Assembly (NCBI RefSeq): GCF_002860325.1
Contig: NZ_PKOJ01000007.1
Span: 124,001-188,000 of the forward strand
Direction of reading: 5' to 3'
Origin: Neptunicoccus cionae
GTDB taxonomy: Bacteria; Pseudomonadota; Alphaproteobacteria; Rhodobacterales; Rhodobacteraceae
DNA: 64,000 nucleotides
Position numbers and translations under genes: made by a program
Notes under the pieces: generated by a model
What the model was told of the DNA's origin: nothing
Database searches by the model: none
What the model saw: the letters and a program-made list of their open reading frames with translations, nothing else
In this document: positions 1 through 9,910 of the stretch, one piece after another
Numbering within the stretch: position 1 is the first letter of the stretch
How the letters are laid out: the number at the start of each line of letters is the position of its first letter

Positions 1-696
1 GAAGATGATCCTACGACCTCCCGAAGTATCGAATTTATGCTCTCTAATGCCAACCTGAATGTCTACGCTACAGATCTGGGCGAAGAAGGCATCGACCTTG
101 CGAAACTCTACGACTACGATCTTATTCTGTTGGATTTGAACCTGCCTGACATCAACGGCCATGAAGTGTTACGCCAGCTACGTGTTGCCAAGATCCAGAC
201 GCCGATTCTTATACTGTCCGGAAATGACGACGCTTCGGAAAAGGTGAAAGGTCTCGGTTTTGGCGCCGATGACTATCTTACCAAGCCGTTCCACCGCGAA
301 GAACTTGTGGCCCGTATTCATGCAATTGTGCGCCGCTCGAAGGGGCATGCACAATCTGTGATTGAAACAGGCAAGATTGTTGTGAACCTTGATACCAAAA
401 CCGTGTCTGTGGGACAGGACACAGTTCACCTGACAGGGAAGGAGTATCAAATGCTGGAACTGCTTTCCCTGCGCAAGGGAACCACGCTTACCAAGGAAAT
501 GTTTCTGAACCATCTTTACGGGGGCATGGATGAACCTGAACTTAAGATCATTGACGTGTTTATTTGCAAGCTCCGCAAGAAATTGGCCGAAGCCACGGGT
601 GGCGAAAACCTTATCGAAACGGTCTGGGGGCGGGGTTATGTTTTGCGGGATCCAGATGAGGCACCGGATTCAGTTAAGATGGTCGCATCAGCCTGA
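1..696 (+). CDS. ctrA: cell cycle response regulator CtrA (5' end cut by window edge)
   Basis: OmpR-family response regulator that controls cell-cycle, motility and envelope genes in alphaproteobacteria. The open frame enters at base 1 with the acidic pair of the receiver domain (EDD), so about six N-terminal residues are missing. The phosphoacceptor is the Asp in [10 protein letters not shown] (fragment residue 45, D51 of the full protein). The receiver Lys lies in LTKPF, and the C-terminal half is a winged helix ending in WGRGYVLRD. The protein ends in Ser-Ala; Caulobacter CtrA ends in Ala-Ala, its ClpXP degradation tag. Family identity is secure from the near-invariant DNA-binding half. 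The promoter lies outside the window. Confidence 0.95.
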   Translation, partial: EDDPTTSRSIEFMLSNANLNVYATDLGEEGIDLAKLYDYDLILLDLNLPDINGHEVLRQLRVAKIQTPILILSGNDDASEKVKGLGFGADDYLTKPFHREELVARIHAIVRRSKGHAQSVIETGKIVVNLDTKTVSVGQDTVHLTGKEYQMLELLSLRKGTTLTKEMFLNHLYGGMDEPELKIIDVFICKLRKKLAEATGGENLIETVWGRGYVLRDPDEAPDSVKMVASA

Positions 697-726
697 CGGG
701 GTGGTATTCCATCTCAAAATCTGAAA

Positions 727-770
727 CCTCAATCCGTTCTGACCATGCTCTGATTGGGGCTTTGAAGTTT
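727..770 (+). terminator. possible ctrA terminator
   Basis: Arms at 727-734 and 752-759 can form eight RNA pairs (one G-U) around a 17-nt loop, followed after a few bases by a TTTTT stretch. The T-run is detached from the stem, so this is weak. Nothing else was recognised in the 697-869 gap between ctrA and ligA. Confidence 0.3.
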
Positions 771-830
771 TTCCTGCAAAATACCAATTGGCCCAAATGC
801 CCACTGGACCCGACACAGACAGCCAAATAG

Positions 831-2999
<2,169 letters not shown>

Positions 3000-3008
3000 G
3001 GTGGCAGG

Positions 3009-5096
3009 ATGAGCCGCCGTCCCGAAATTCTTTTCCCGCTTTTTGCGGATCTGACCGTTCTTGACGGGATCGGTCCCAAGACTGCGCAAAATTATGCTAA
3101 AATTGATATCACCCGTCCTCGGGATCTGCTGTTCCTGCTTCCTCATAGTCTGGTGAACCGGCAGTTACAGTCCAGCATTCTGAACGTAGAGCCTCCTGCG
3201 GTGGTGACGGTTGAGGTTGTCGTGGGTATTCACACGCCGAACGCGGTGAAGGGACGGCCGTATCGGGTGACGGTGCAAGACAGTCAAACCAGCTTTCAAC
3301 TGGTGTTTTTCCACGCACGTTCCGACTGGTTGCGCGAACAACTTCCAAGCGGGCAGAAGCGGGTGGTCTCCGGCAAGGTTGAAATGTTCGACAGCATCGC
3401 ACAGATGGTCCACCCCGACTATATTTTGCCTGTGGATGCGGCGGGAACGATCCCCGCGAACGAACCTCTCTATCCGCTGACAGCAGGGGTCAACCAGAAG
3501 CAGGTTTATCGCGCTGCCCGCTCTGCCTTGCGTATTTTACCGGACCTTGCCGAGTGGATTTCGCCTTCGGTTGTTACCAAATTTAATTGGCCCGCTTGGA
3601 AAGACGCAGTTGAAGCCGCCCATGCTCCGGAGTCACAAAATGATGTTCAGACCACTTCGCCCCCTCGCGCACGCTTGGCCTATGATGAAATGTTCGCCCA
3701 TCAAATCACATTGGCGCTGGCCCGGAATTCGCAGCGGCGCGCCAAGGGGTTGGAAACCAAAGGAACTGGGGTTCTGCGGAACAAGGTTCTGAAATCACTG
3801 CCTTATGCACCTACCAATGCACAATTGCGGGCCTTTACGGAAATTACCGAGGACATGGCAAGCAAACGCAAGATGAACCGCCTTTTGCAGGGGGATGTCG
3901 GGTCCGGTAAAACGCTCGTTGCCTTGATTGCCCTTCTGGCTGCGGTGGAATCCGGCGGGCAGGGCGTTTTGATGGCCCCGACCGAAATTCTTGCGCGTCA
4001 GCATGTGGAGGGTTTGCAACCGCTGGCGTCCGAGGCCGGCGTGGTGCTCGAACTCCTGACGGGGCGGGATAGCGGGGCAGAGCGGCGCAAAAAGCTGGAA
4101 GCTCTGGCAAAGGGCAATATCCAGATTCTCGTCGGAACCCATGCGGTGTTTCAAAAGGATGTTCAATTTAAGGATCTCCGGCTTGCGGTAATCGACGAGC
4201 AGCATCGCTTCGGGGTGCGCCAGCGTCTTGATCTCGGGGAAAAGGGGGCTGCCGTTGATGTTCTGGTTATGACAGCCACGCCGATTCCGCGCTCTCTGGA
4301 GCTGGCGAATTACGGGGATATGGACGTATCTGTGTTGGATGAAAAACCCGCCGGGCGCAAACCGATTGAAACGGTTCTGGTGTCCAACAAACGGCTTGAA
4401 GAAGTGGTGTCCCACTTGCGAAACGCGATTGCAGAGGGACGGCAGGCGTATTGGGTGTGTCCCCTTGTCGGGGAAAGTGAAACCAAGGACTGGGCCGCCA
4501 CCGAAGAACGGTATCGTTTGTTGCGACTTGCATTGGGTGACGGGAATGTCGGCATGGTTCACGGTCAGATGCCACCGGCGGACAAAGACGCGGCTATGGC
4601 GGATTTCGTCGCCGGACGTACGAAGGTACTGGTCGCGACAACGGTGATCGAAGTGGGCGTGAACGTCCCAACGGCAAGCATCATGGTCATCGAGCAGGCC
4701 GAGAGCTTTGGTCTGGCGCAACTGCACCAGTTGCGCGGGCGGGTCGGCCGTGGGTCCGAGGCTTCGACCTGTCTGCTGATGTACGGAACGCTTGGCAAGA
4801 CCGCTGAACGCAGGTTGAAAACGATGCGGGACACCAACGACGGATTCCGTATTGCCGATGAGGATTTGAAGATTAGGGGAGCGGGCGACGTTCTGGGAGT
4901 TGCCCAATCGGGGTTGCCACGTTTCAGGATAGCGGATCTTGAACGACAATCCGAGTTGATGAAAACAGCGCAGGATGACGCGCGTCTGTTGCTGGCGGAA
5001 GACCCGGATCTGACATCAGAGCGCGGGAAGGCTGCGCGTGTTCTCCTGTATCTGATGGAGCAGGAAAAATCTTTTCGTTATATTTCAGTCGGTTGA
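3009..5096 (+). CDS. recG: ATP-dependent DNA helicase RecG
   Basis: Branch-migrating helicase that remodels stalled forks and Holliday junctions. The 695-residue protein has the N-terminal wedge/OB domain (about residues 1-160), Walker A GDVGSGKT at 295-302, the DEQH Walker B variant typical of RecG at 396-399, the TAT motif III (VMTATPIPR), and a C-terminal helicase lobe with QLRGRVGRG followed by the TRG region. It starts nine bases after ligA and probably shares its transcript. A perfect 7-bp inverted repeat starts six bases after the stop. Confidence 0.97.
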   Translation: MSRRPEILFPLFADLTVLDGIGPKTAQNYAKIDITRPRDLLFLLPHSLVNRQLQSSILNVEPPAVVTVEVVVGIHTPNAVKGRPYRVTVQDSQTSFQLVFFHARSDWLREQLPSGQKRVVSGKVEMFDSIAQMVHPDYILPVDAAGTIPANEPLYPLTAGVNQKQVYRAARSALRILPDLAEWISPSVVTKFNWPAWKDAVEAAHAPESQNDVQTTSPPRARLAYDEMFAHQITLALARNSQRRAKGLETKGTGVLRNKVLKSLPYAPTNAQLRAFTEITEDMASKRKMNRLLQGDVGSGKTLVALIALLAAVESGGQGVLMAPTEILARQHVEGLQPLASEAGVVLELLTGRDSGAERRKKLEALAKGNIQILVGTHAVFQKDVQFKDLRLAVIDEQHRFGVRQRLDLGEKGAAVDVLVMTATPIPRSLELANYGDMDVSVLDEKPAGRKPIETVLVSNKRLEEVVSHLRNAIAEGRQAYWVCPLVGESETKDWAATEERYRLLRLALGDGNVGMVHGQMPPADKDAAMADFVAGRTKVLVATTVIEVGVNVPTASIMVIEQAESFGLAQLHQLRGRVGRGSEASTCLLMYGTLGKTAERRLKTMRDTNDGFRIADEDLKIRGAGDVLGVAQSGLPRFRIADLERQSELMKTAQDDARLLLAEDPDLTSERGKAARVLLYLMEQEKSFRYISVG

Positions 5097-5101
5097 TGCC
5101 A

Positions 5102-5122
5102 TTAAAGTTTGAGACACTTTAA
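5102..5122. repeat. 7-bp inverted repeat behind recG
   Basis: TTAAAGT (5102-5108) and ACTTTAA (5116-5122) are perfect inverted arms around a 7-nt centre that contains TTGAGA, the proposed -35 of the next gene. It could be a weak recG 3' hairpin (no T-run follows) or a protein-binding site over the -35. Confidence 0.45.
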
Positions 5123-5137
5123 ATGTTCTCATTTAGT
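5109..5137 (+). promoter_or_regulatory. putative promoter of the 41-residue peptide gene
   Basis: TTGAGA (5109-5114), a 17-nt spacer, then TTTAGT (5132-5137). The -35 matches TTGACA at five of six positions and the -10 matches TATAAT at four. The upstream LexA operator covers the -10, which fits repression. Predicted from sequence only. Confidence 0.4.
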
Positions 5138-5139
5138 TC
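5125..5139. promoter_or_regulatory. LexA (SOS) box, GTTC-N7-GTTC
   Basis: GTTC at 5125-5128 and GTTC at 5136-5139 are separated by exactly seven bases. This is the LexA recognition form known in alphaproteobacteria. It overlaps the proposed -10 element of the small gene at 5207. Confidence 0.75.
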
Positions 5140-5150
5140 TTGCAATGATG

Positions 5151-5176
5151 GAACATTTGCGGAACATTACAGGAAC
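5151..5176. promoter_or_regulatory. tandem LexA boxes, GAAC-N7-GAAC-N7-GAAC
   Basis: Three GAAC half-sites at 5151-5154, 5162-5165 and 5173-5176, each seven bases apart, form two overlapping LexA boxes. A fourth GAAC at 5183 has a 6-nt spacer and is off register. The same three-half-site layout occurs, inverted, upstream of uvrA in this window. Confidence 0.75.
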
Positions 5177-5206
5177 TGACGAGAACATAACCACTGAGGT
5201 CTCCTG

Positions 5207-5332
5207 ATGATCCGCGAAATGATCCGAATTCTGAATGCAAACTCCGCAACTGTACTGGAAGACGTTGTCGGGCTTTCCGCAATTTTTGTGATGCTGGTCG
5301 TTGTGTTGCACCTCCCCGGTTACAACCTCTGA
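5207..5332 (+). CDS. SOS-controlled 41-residue membrane peptide
   Basis: A short gene of 41 codons with ATG at 5207 preceded by GAGG (5195-5198) at a good distance. The N-terminal half (MIREMIRILNANS) is polar to amphipathic. It is followed by an acidic LED and one strongly hydrophobic segment (about residues 20-37, GLSAIFVMLVVVL) ending in HLPGYNL, so a single-pass inner-membrane peptide is expected. Two LexA operator clusters lie just upstream and an intrinsic terminator lies downstream at 5465, so this is a self-contained transcription unit. Caulobacter makes the 29-residue SOS division inhibitor SidA, which also has one membrane helix; I see no sequence identity to claim homology. Function unknown. 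Confidence 0.7.
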   Translation: MIREMIRILNANSATVLEDVVGLSAIFVMLVVVLHLPGYNL

Positions 5333-5393
5333 ACTCTGTCCGCGGTCGCTCGGCTGCACATGGGTATCCGGATGCCTCGTCCCTGCGATACCT

Positions 5394-5410
5394 GCCGTTT
5401 TTTAAACGGC
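5394..5410. repeat. 7-bp hairpin in the 3' region of the SOS peptide transcript
   Basis: GCCGTTT and AAACGGC flank a TTT loop. A second small stem (GAAAC with GTTTC) follows at about 5415-5432. Together with the terminator at 5465 this makes the 3' untranslated stretch 5333-5498 unusually structured. Confidence 0.4.
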
Positions 5411-5464
5411 CCCGAAACGTTGCCCCGTTTCCGATGTGCCCGAATTTCGACACCGCACACCTTT

Positions 5465-5498
5465 AACGCCGCGCCCTTACAGGTTGCGGCGTTTTTTT
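5465..5498 (+). terminator. intrinsic terminator of the SOS peptide unit
   Basis: AACGCCGC (5465-5472) pairs with GCGGCGTT (5486-5493) over a 13-nt loop and runs into seven T residues (5492-5498). Confidence 0.85.
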
Positions 5499-5518
5499 GT
5501 TTCGTGATTACACGGATT

Positions 5519-5965
5519 TTATGCCGCCTGGGACAGGCTCTCTAAAGCTGCGACAGTCGCGTCGAAGGCAAGAAGGATCGAAGCGTGGCGGTTTTTATAG
5601 GCTTTGGCAGGTTGTAGAACTTCCAGCCCATCAAATGGCGCATCCGGTACGGGGCCATCGGATTTAAGCATTGCGGCCAACTGGTCCCGTCCGGTTCTGA
5701 TCGTGTCCAGCGACTGCCCCAGAACTGCGCCGCCCAGTACACTGGCCGAAGCCTGTCCCAATGCGCAGGCCTTCACATCCTGACCAAAGTCGGAAACCAC
5801 ACCGTCTTTGACGCAGACATCCACCGTTACAGTAGAACCACATAAGGGTGACCGTTTCATCTCGCTCGCCTGAGGAGAGGCCAGCCGGTCGGCATGGGGA
5901 ATATCTGCCGCCAGTGCCAGAATCCGGTTCGAGTAGAGTTTTACCATATCGGATGCGTCAGTCAT
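5519..5965 (-). CDS. IscU/NifU-like iron-sulfur cluster scaffold protein
   Basis: A 148-residue protein of the IscU/NifU N-terminal family, which builds iron-sulfur clusters for transfer to apoproteins. The first ligand is Cys42 in SPLCGS and the second is Cys67 in VKACALGQAS. At the third ligand position (HCS in IscU) this protein reads RHAS, so the cysteine is Ala. An extra Cys51 is present. A missing third ligand also occurs in SufU-like relatives with altered roles, so scaffold activity is an inference. It is divergent from hisI across 78 bases. An AGAAGGGC Shine-Dalgarno sequence supports the ATG at 5965. Confidence 0.8.
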   Translation of the reverse strand: MTDASDMVKLYSNRILALAADIPHADRLASPQASEMKRSPLCGSTVTVDVCVKDGVVSDFGQDVKACALGQASASVLGGAVLGQSLDTIRTGRDQLAAMLKSDGPVPDAPFDGLEVLQPAKAYKNRHASILLAFDATVAALESLSQAA

Positions 5966-6043
5966 CGCGCAGCCCTTCTATTTCTTGTGTTACCTCTATA
6001 ACTAGGCCCCAACCCCTGTTTTGAAAAGAGGAACCGGCCCGAG

Positions 6044-6403
6044 ATGGAAAAATTTGATCCAGCCACACTAAAATTTGACGATCGTGGATTGCTGCCCGTG
6101 ATCGCCCAGCAGCACGATACCGGAGAGGTTTTGATGCTGGCTTGGATGAATAAACAAGCAGTGGAGAAAACCCTGGAAACCGGTCGCGTCACCTACTGGT
6201 CGCGCTCGCGTTCATCGTTCTGGATCAAGGGGGAAACATCAGGACATACGCAAAAGCTGATGGACATGCGGATCGATTGTGACAGGGATTGCATCCTAGT
6301 GTTGGTCGATCAGGAAGGACCGGCCTGCCACACCAACCGGCGCAGTTGTTTTTATACCAGTGTGACCGAAGGTGAAGTAGAGCTTTCAAAACCTATGGTT
6401 TGA
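6044..6403 (+). CDS. hisI: phosphoribosyl-AMP cyclohydrolase
   Basis: Opens the adenine ring of phosphoribosyl-AMP in step three of histidine synthesis. The 119 residues correspond to the stand-alone HisI form without a HisE domain. Metal ligands are visible: Asp78, Asp80 and Asp82 for magnesium (DCDRD), and Cys79, Cys95 and Cys102 for zinc. The substrate motif WSRSRSSFWIKGETSGHTQ is intact. Its 3' end overlaps the convergent gluQ by 11 bases. No other his gene is in the window. Confidence 0.96.
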   Translation: MEKFDPATLKFDDRGLLPVIAQQHDTGEVLMLAWMNKQAVEKTLETGRVTYWSRSRSSFWIKGETSGHTQKLMDMRIDCDRDCILVLVDQEGPACHTNRRSCFYTSVTEGEVELSKPMV

Positions 6404-7244
6404 CCGCCTCTCGGACATCATCTGGTGTCCAGCCTGATCCCCGCAGCGTGCGGAGCGCGAGCGCGTCATGGCGTTTTGCCAGCCGTTTTCCGGTGTCGTC
6501 GCGGATCAGGCGGTGATGCCGGTAATTGGGTGTCGGCAGGGACAACAGGTTCTGAAGCAAGACATGTATCGGGGTTGCCGGAGCCATATCCGCGCCCCGT
6601 GTTACATGGGTCACGGCTTGGGCCGCGTCATCTACCACGACAGCCAGATGGTAGGAGGTTCCAATGTCCCGCCGCGCCAATACGATATCGCCGCATCGCT
6701 CCACAAGGTAATCAGACGACAGTGATTTCCAACCGACATTTTCACCCAGTTCGGTATAGCCCGTTCCGGACAAAACACCGAGCGCTGCAACCGCTTTGCG
6801 CATGTCCAACCGAACAGCGTCCGTATCGGATTTCTGCGCCATCGAGCGGGTGCAGCAGGTTCGGGGGTAGATCGCTCCGTCCGGACCAAACTGCTGTTCC
6901 GAACCCTCCTGCGGAGCGGAAAGCGCCTCTATAATATCACGTCTGGTGCAGGAACAGGGGTAACACAGCCCCATATCCGTCAGTCTTTCCAGTGCAGCGT
7001 TGTAATGGTCCATCCGCTCCGACTGGCGTAGGACCGGTTCTTCCCATTTTATGCCAAGCCAGCGCAGATCTTCATAAATCGCGTCTTCGTATTCCGGTTT
7101 GGAACGCGCGGTATCGATATCCTCTATGCGCAAGAGGAAACGGCCCTCCTGCGCGATTGCAGCGTCATACGCTGTTAACGCAGAAAAACCGTGGCCCAAG
7201 TGCAGGTACCCGGTGGGCGAGGGGGCGAATCTTTCAACAACCAT
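6393..7244 (-). CDS. gluQ: glutamyl-Q tRNA(Asp) synthetase
   Basis: A paralogue of the GluRS catalytic core that attaches glutamate to queuosine in the anticodon of tRNA-Asp. From the chosen start it is 283 residues, correct for GluQRS, and lacks an anticodon-binding domain. It shows the class I signature PSPTGYLHLGHG (H15, H18), a Cys-rich zinc site (CYPCSCTR, then YPRTCC) and a KMSKS-like GKRLAKRH. The ATG at 7244 is chosen because GGTGGAG sits just upstream and it lies after the trmFO stop; an in-frame ATG at 7259 is possible. It follows trmFO on the same strand. Confidence 0.92.
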   Translation of the reverse strand: MVVERFAPSPTGYLHLGHGFSALTAYDAAIAQEGRFLLRIEDIDTARSKPEYEDAIYEDLRWLGIKWEEPVLRQSERMDHYNAALERLTDMGLCYPCSCTRRDIIEALSAPQEGSEQQFGPDGAIYPRTCCTRSMAQKSDTDAVRLDMRKAVAALGVLSGTGYTELGENVGWKSLSSDYLVERCGDIVLARRDIGTSYHLAVVVDDAAQAVTHVTRGADMAPATPIHVLLQNLLSLPTPNYRHHRLIRDDTGKRLAKRHDALALRTLRGSGWTPDDVREAVKP

Positions 7245-7281
7245 ATTCTCCACCCGCATTTGAAGTGCAGAACCCTTCGGA

Positions 7282-8643
7282 TCAGGTTCCCGTGCCAAGC
7301 CATCCCTGCCAGTCCGCTTTTGCCCGATCTGTATAGGCCTTGTAGCGGTCTTTGCGGTTCCGCCGACCGCCTTTAACATTGTCTACGGGCGGGAACAGGC
7401 CGAAGTTTACATTCATCGGCTGGAAGGTTTTGGCATCCGCACCGCCGGTAATATGGGTGACGAGCGCCCCCATTGCCGTTGTTTGCGGGACCGGATCTAG
7501 AGGCACGCCTTTGGCTTCGGCTACAGCGAGGCGGCCTGCCAGCAGCCCCATGGCGGCACTTTCTACATAGCCTTCCACACCCGAAATCTGCCCTGCAAAG
7601 CGGATGTCCGGCCGGTTCTTCAAGCGCATCTGATGATCGAGCAGACGTGGTGAGTTGATAAACGTATTCCGGTGGATGCCGCCCAAACGCGCAAACCGCG
7701 CATTTTCAAGGCCGGGTATCAGGGCAAATGCCGCGGCTTGCTCGCCGTATTTCATCTTTGTCTGGAAGCCGACGATATTGAACAGCGTCCCCAACGCATT
7801 ATCGCGCCGCAATTGCACGACCGCGTAGGGTTTTACATCCGGTTGATGCGGATTGGTCAGGCCCACCGGCTTCATCGGTCCGAAGCGCAGGGTTTCGCGC
7901 CCGCGTTCGGCCATAACCTCGATGGGCAGGCAGCCGTCGAAATAAGGAGTGTCCTTTTCCCAATCTTTGAATTCCGTTTTTCCCGAATTCAAAAGCGCGT
8001 CGATAAACGCCTCATAGGTCTCTTTATCCATCGGACAGTTGAGATAGGCCGTGCGTTCTTCTTCGGTTTCCCCTTTGTCATAGCGAGATTGGAACCACGC
8101 TTTGGACATGTCGATGCTATCGGCATAGACAATCGGTGCGATGGCATCAAAGAAGGCAAGCGAGCTTTCGTCTGTGACCGACAGGATGGATTGTGCAAGC
8201 GATGAAGATGTCAGGGGACCGGTCGCTATGATCGTCTGCCCCCAGTCCTGAGGTGGAATTTCAGTTACTTCGCCTCGTTCCAGCGTGACCAGCGGATGGT
8301 TCAGCAAACGTTCGGTAACGGCTTGTGCAAAGGGTTCGCGGTCCACCGCAAGGGCGCCACCGGCGGGGAGTTTGTGTTTCTCTGCCATCTCCATGATCAG
8401 GCTGCCCGCAGCGCGCATTTCCCAATGCAACAGGCCAACCGCGTTGGCTTCGTGATCGTCGGAGCGGAAAGAGTTGGAACAGACCAGCTCTGCCAGATTG
8501 TCGGTTTGATGCGCGAAGGTGCCAACCTTGGGGCGCATTTCATGGATGACGACGGGCTGTCCCGCCTGAACGGCTTGCCAGGCTGCTTCGCTGCCGGCCA
8601 TACCGCCGCCGATGATGTGAATAGGTTTGCTCATGCTTGGCAT
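7282..8643 (-). CDS. trmFO: folate-dependent tRNA (uracil-54-C5)-methyltransferase TrmFO
   Basis: Methylates U54 in the T-loop of tRNAs using methylenetetrahydrofolate and FADH2. The 453-residue protein begins with a flavin fold ([11 protein letters not shown], residues 11-20). Both conserved cysteines of the family are present: Cys55 in [10 protein letters not shown] and the Cys in [11 protein letters not shown]. The C-terminus carries the second FAD motif ([15 protein letters not shown]). An in-frame ATG at 8634 (MSKPIH) is an alternative start; neither has a strong Shine-Dalgarno sequence. gluQ follows after 37 bases, so the two may form a tRNA-modification operon. Confidence 0.95.
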   Translation of the reverse strand: MPSMSKPIHIIGGGMAGSEAAWQAVQAGQPVVIHEMRPKVGTFAHQTDNLAELVCSNSFRSDDHEANAVGLLHWEMRAAGSLIMEMAEKHKLPAGGALAVDREPFAQAVTERLLNHPLVTLERGEVTEIPPQDWGQTIIATGPLTSSSLAQSILSVTDESSLAFFDAIAPIVYADSIDMSKAWFQSRYDKGETEEERTAYLNCPMDKETYEAFIDALLNSGKTEFKDWEKDTPYFDGCLPIEVMAERGRETLRFGPMKPVGLTNPHQPDVKPYAVVQLRRDNALGTLFNIVGFQTKMKYGEQAAAFALIPGLENARFARLGGIHRNTFINSPRLLDHQMRLKNRPDIRFAGQISGVEGYVESAAMGLLAGRLAVAEAKGVPLDPVPQTTAMGALVTHITGGADAKTFQPMNVNFGLFPPVDNVKGGRRNRKDRYKAYTDRAKADWQGWLGTGT

Positions 8644-8673
8644 TTAGGACAGGCCGGCGGGAATGGAAAGGGG

Positions 8674-8766
8674 TTAGTGTTCCCACTGCGGTAGGGGTTC
8701 GCAGTGGGAACGGGTAAACTGCCCTAAAAGGCAGATTTGGACCCAATAGATGGGTAGCGGGTCCAA
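8674..8766 (-). CDS. possible 30-residue upstream ORF in the trmFO leader
   Basis: On the minus strand a full AGGAGGG is followed four bases later by TTG (8764-8766) and an open frame of 30 codons ending in TAA at 8674, 30 bases before trmFO. The peptide starts MDPLPIYWVQICLLG and is rich in Trp, Cys and Pro. The same DNA folds into three consecutive hairpins, which an ordinary coding segment would not need. It could be a leader peptide, a small protein, or a chance frame over a structured RNA. I do not recognise the peptide. Confidence 0.4.
   Translation of the reverse strand: MDPLPIYWVQICLLGQFTRSHCEPLPQWEH
8679..8766. repeat. three consecutive inverted repeats in the trmFO leader
   Basis: First, a perfect 12-bp pair at 8679-8690 and 8700-8711 (GTTCCCACTGCG and its complement) with a 9-nt loop. 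Second, CTGCC at 8719-8723 with GGCAG at 8730-8734. Third, TTGGACCC at 8737-8744 with GGGTCCAA at 8759-8766. No T-run follows any of them on either strand, so they are not standard terminators. Confidence 0.6.
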
Positions 8767-8811
8767 TTACCCTCCTAACAAGACGGGATACTGACGCAAG
8801 GGTAAAGCGCT

Positions 8812-8837
8812 AAAAATGCAAAGGCGGGTTTGCATTT
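8812..8837 (-). terminator. intrinsic terminator of the LysR-family gene
   Basis: AAATGCAAA (8814-8822) and TTTGCATTT (8829-8837) form a perfect 9-bp stem with a 6-nt loop. Read on the minus strand, the stem is followed by a T-run (complement of 8812-8816). It lies 88 bases beyond the stop of the LysR gene. Confidence 0.75.
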
Positions 8838-8924
8838 GTCGCTGTTGCGCACACGAAGCTAAATTCTTCGTTTTAAAGCGTAGGGAAACCGGAACAGCCT
8901 GTCAAATAGTTCAATACTTCGTTT

Positions 8925-9758
8925 CTATTCAAATACGGATGCAAAAGAGTCTTCCAACCAACGGCAGGTACTGCGCAATACGGCATCTTCCTTACGGGTT
9001 TCATGATACAGAAGCCAGAGTTCCCGAAGGCGCATTTCCTCATGGGGCTGGAGGCATTGAAGGTCCGGTTGGTCTTTTGCCATGATCTCCGGCAGAATGC
9101 CGGGTTGGCCGGTAGAGCGGATGGCTTGTAATATCCCTTGGAACGAAGATGTCCGCAGCTTTGGTTCCCGTGAAAAGAACGCCAGACCGTTTTTCATTTC
9201 GGGCGTCCAGTCGAGATCGAATGTCAGGCCGATCCAGTCTTTTGATGTGCAATTCTTAGGTCCGTAGATCCCCATACGAATGTCGGCGATGCGATGTGCC
9301 ACCAGACGGCCTTCGGTTGGGCGGGTCAGGCGCAGGGCAATATCTGCTTCGCCATAAGCAAGGCTGACGCGGTTGTTGCTGCCGCTAAGTTCCAGAGTGA
9401 CATTAGGATGCCGCGTTGTGAACGCGTTAAGGGATTTGCTCAACACTGTAGAAATCAGAAAATCGAGTGCGGTGACGCGGAGCGTTTGGGTTGTTTGCAA
9501 GCCCGAAGGGGTGGTTGCGTGGAAGGATCGCAAGTCGTCGCTGAAACCGGCCGCCATTTCAAACAGTCTGCGGCCTTCGGTGGTCAGTTCCCACTCGGAA
9601 CCGGACTTCTGGAACAAAAGTGTGTTTGTGGTTTCGTGCAGCCGTTTGATCCGACGGGATACCGTAGCTGTGTTGGTCCTGAGATAGAGAGCGGCTTTGG
9701 ACATGGTTCCGTAACGCGCCAAAGCCACCACGAACCGCAAATCATCCCAATTTTCCAT
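8925..9758 (-). CDS. LysR-family transcriptional regulator
   Basis: A 277-residue regulator with an N-terminal winged helix (NWDDLRFVVALARYGTMSKA, then TNTATVSRRIKRLHE) and a C-terminal substrate-binding-like domain. The ATG at 9758 is chosen because MENWDDLRFV is the standard start of this subfamily; an upstream ATG at 9803 would add 15 Cys/Gly-rich residues. There is no strong Shine-Dalgarno sequence. Neighbours are unrelated (trmFO downstream, gyrA upstream), so its target and effector cannot be inferred. It has its own terminator at 8812. Confidence 0.88.
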   Translation of the reverse strand: MENWDDLRFVVALARYGTMSKAALYLRTNTATVSRRIKRLHETTNTLLFQKSGSEWELTTEGRRLFEMAAGFSDDLRSFHATTPSGLQTTQTLRVTALDFLISTVLSKSLNAFTTRHPNVTLELSGSNNRVSLAYGEADIALRLTRPTEGRLVAHRIADIRMGIYGPKNCTSKDWIGLTFDLDWTPEMKNGLAFFSREPKLRTSSFQGILQAIRSTGQPGILPEIMAKDQPDLQCLQPHEEMRLRELWLLYHETRKEDAVLRSTCRWLEDSFASVFE

Positions 9759-9855
9759 AACGCAACCGCCACACACACGAGTACCGCCAAACCGAGGATA
9801 CACATCTTAGGGCTCGTCCGGCAGCCCGAACCTAGGCGGGGATCGTGAAACGGTC

Positions 9856-9887
9856 AAGAAAAGGAGCCGGTTTCAGCCCCTTTTCTT
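9856..9887 (-). terminator. intrinsic terminator of gyrA
   Basis: AAGAAAAGG (9856-9864) pairs with CCTTTTCTT (9879-9887) around a 14-nt loop with a further inner GC pair. On the minus strand the descending arm supplies the T-rich tail. Confidence 0.6.
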
Positions 9888-9910
9888 CATTTTTGCAAGT
9901 ATTACTGCAC

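Noticed and set aside
3795-4949. Open frame of 384 codons opposite recG
   Set aside because: Antisense to the conserved helicase core of recG.
5173-5186. Fourth GAAC in the LexA cluster
   Set aside because: Its spacer is six bases, out of register with the others, so it is not counted as a half-site.
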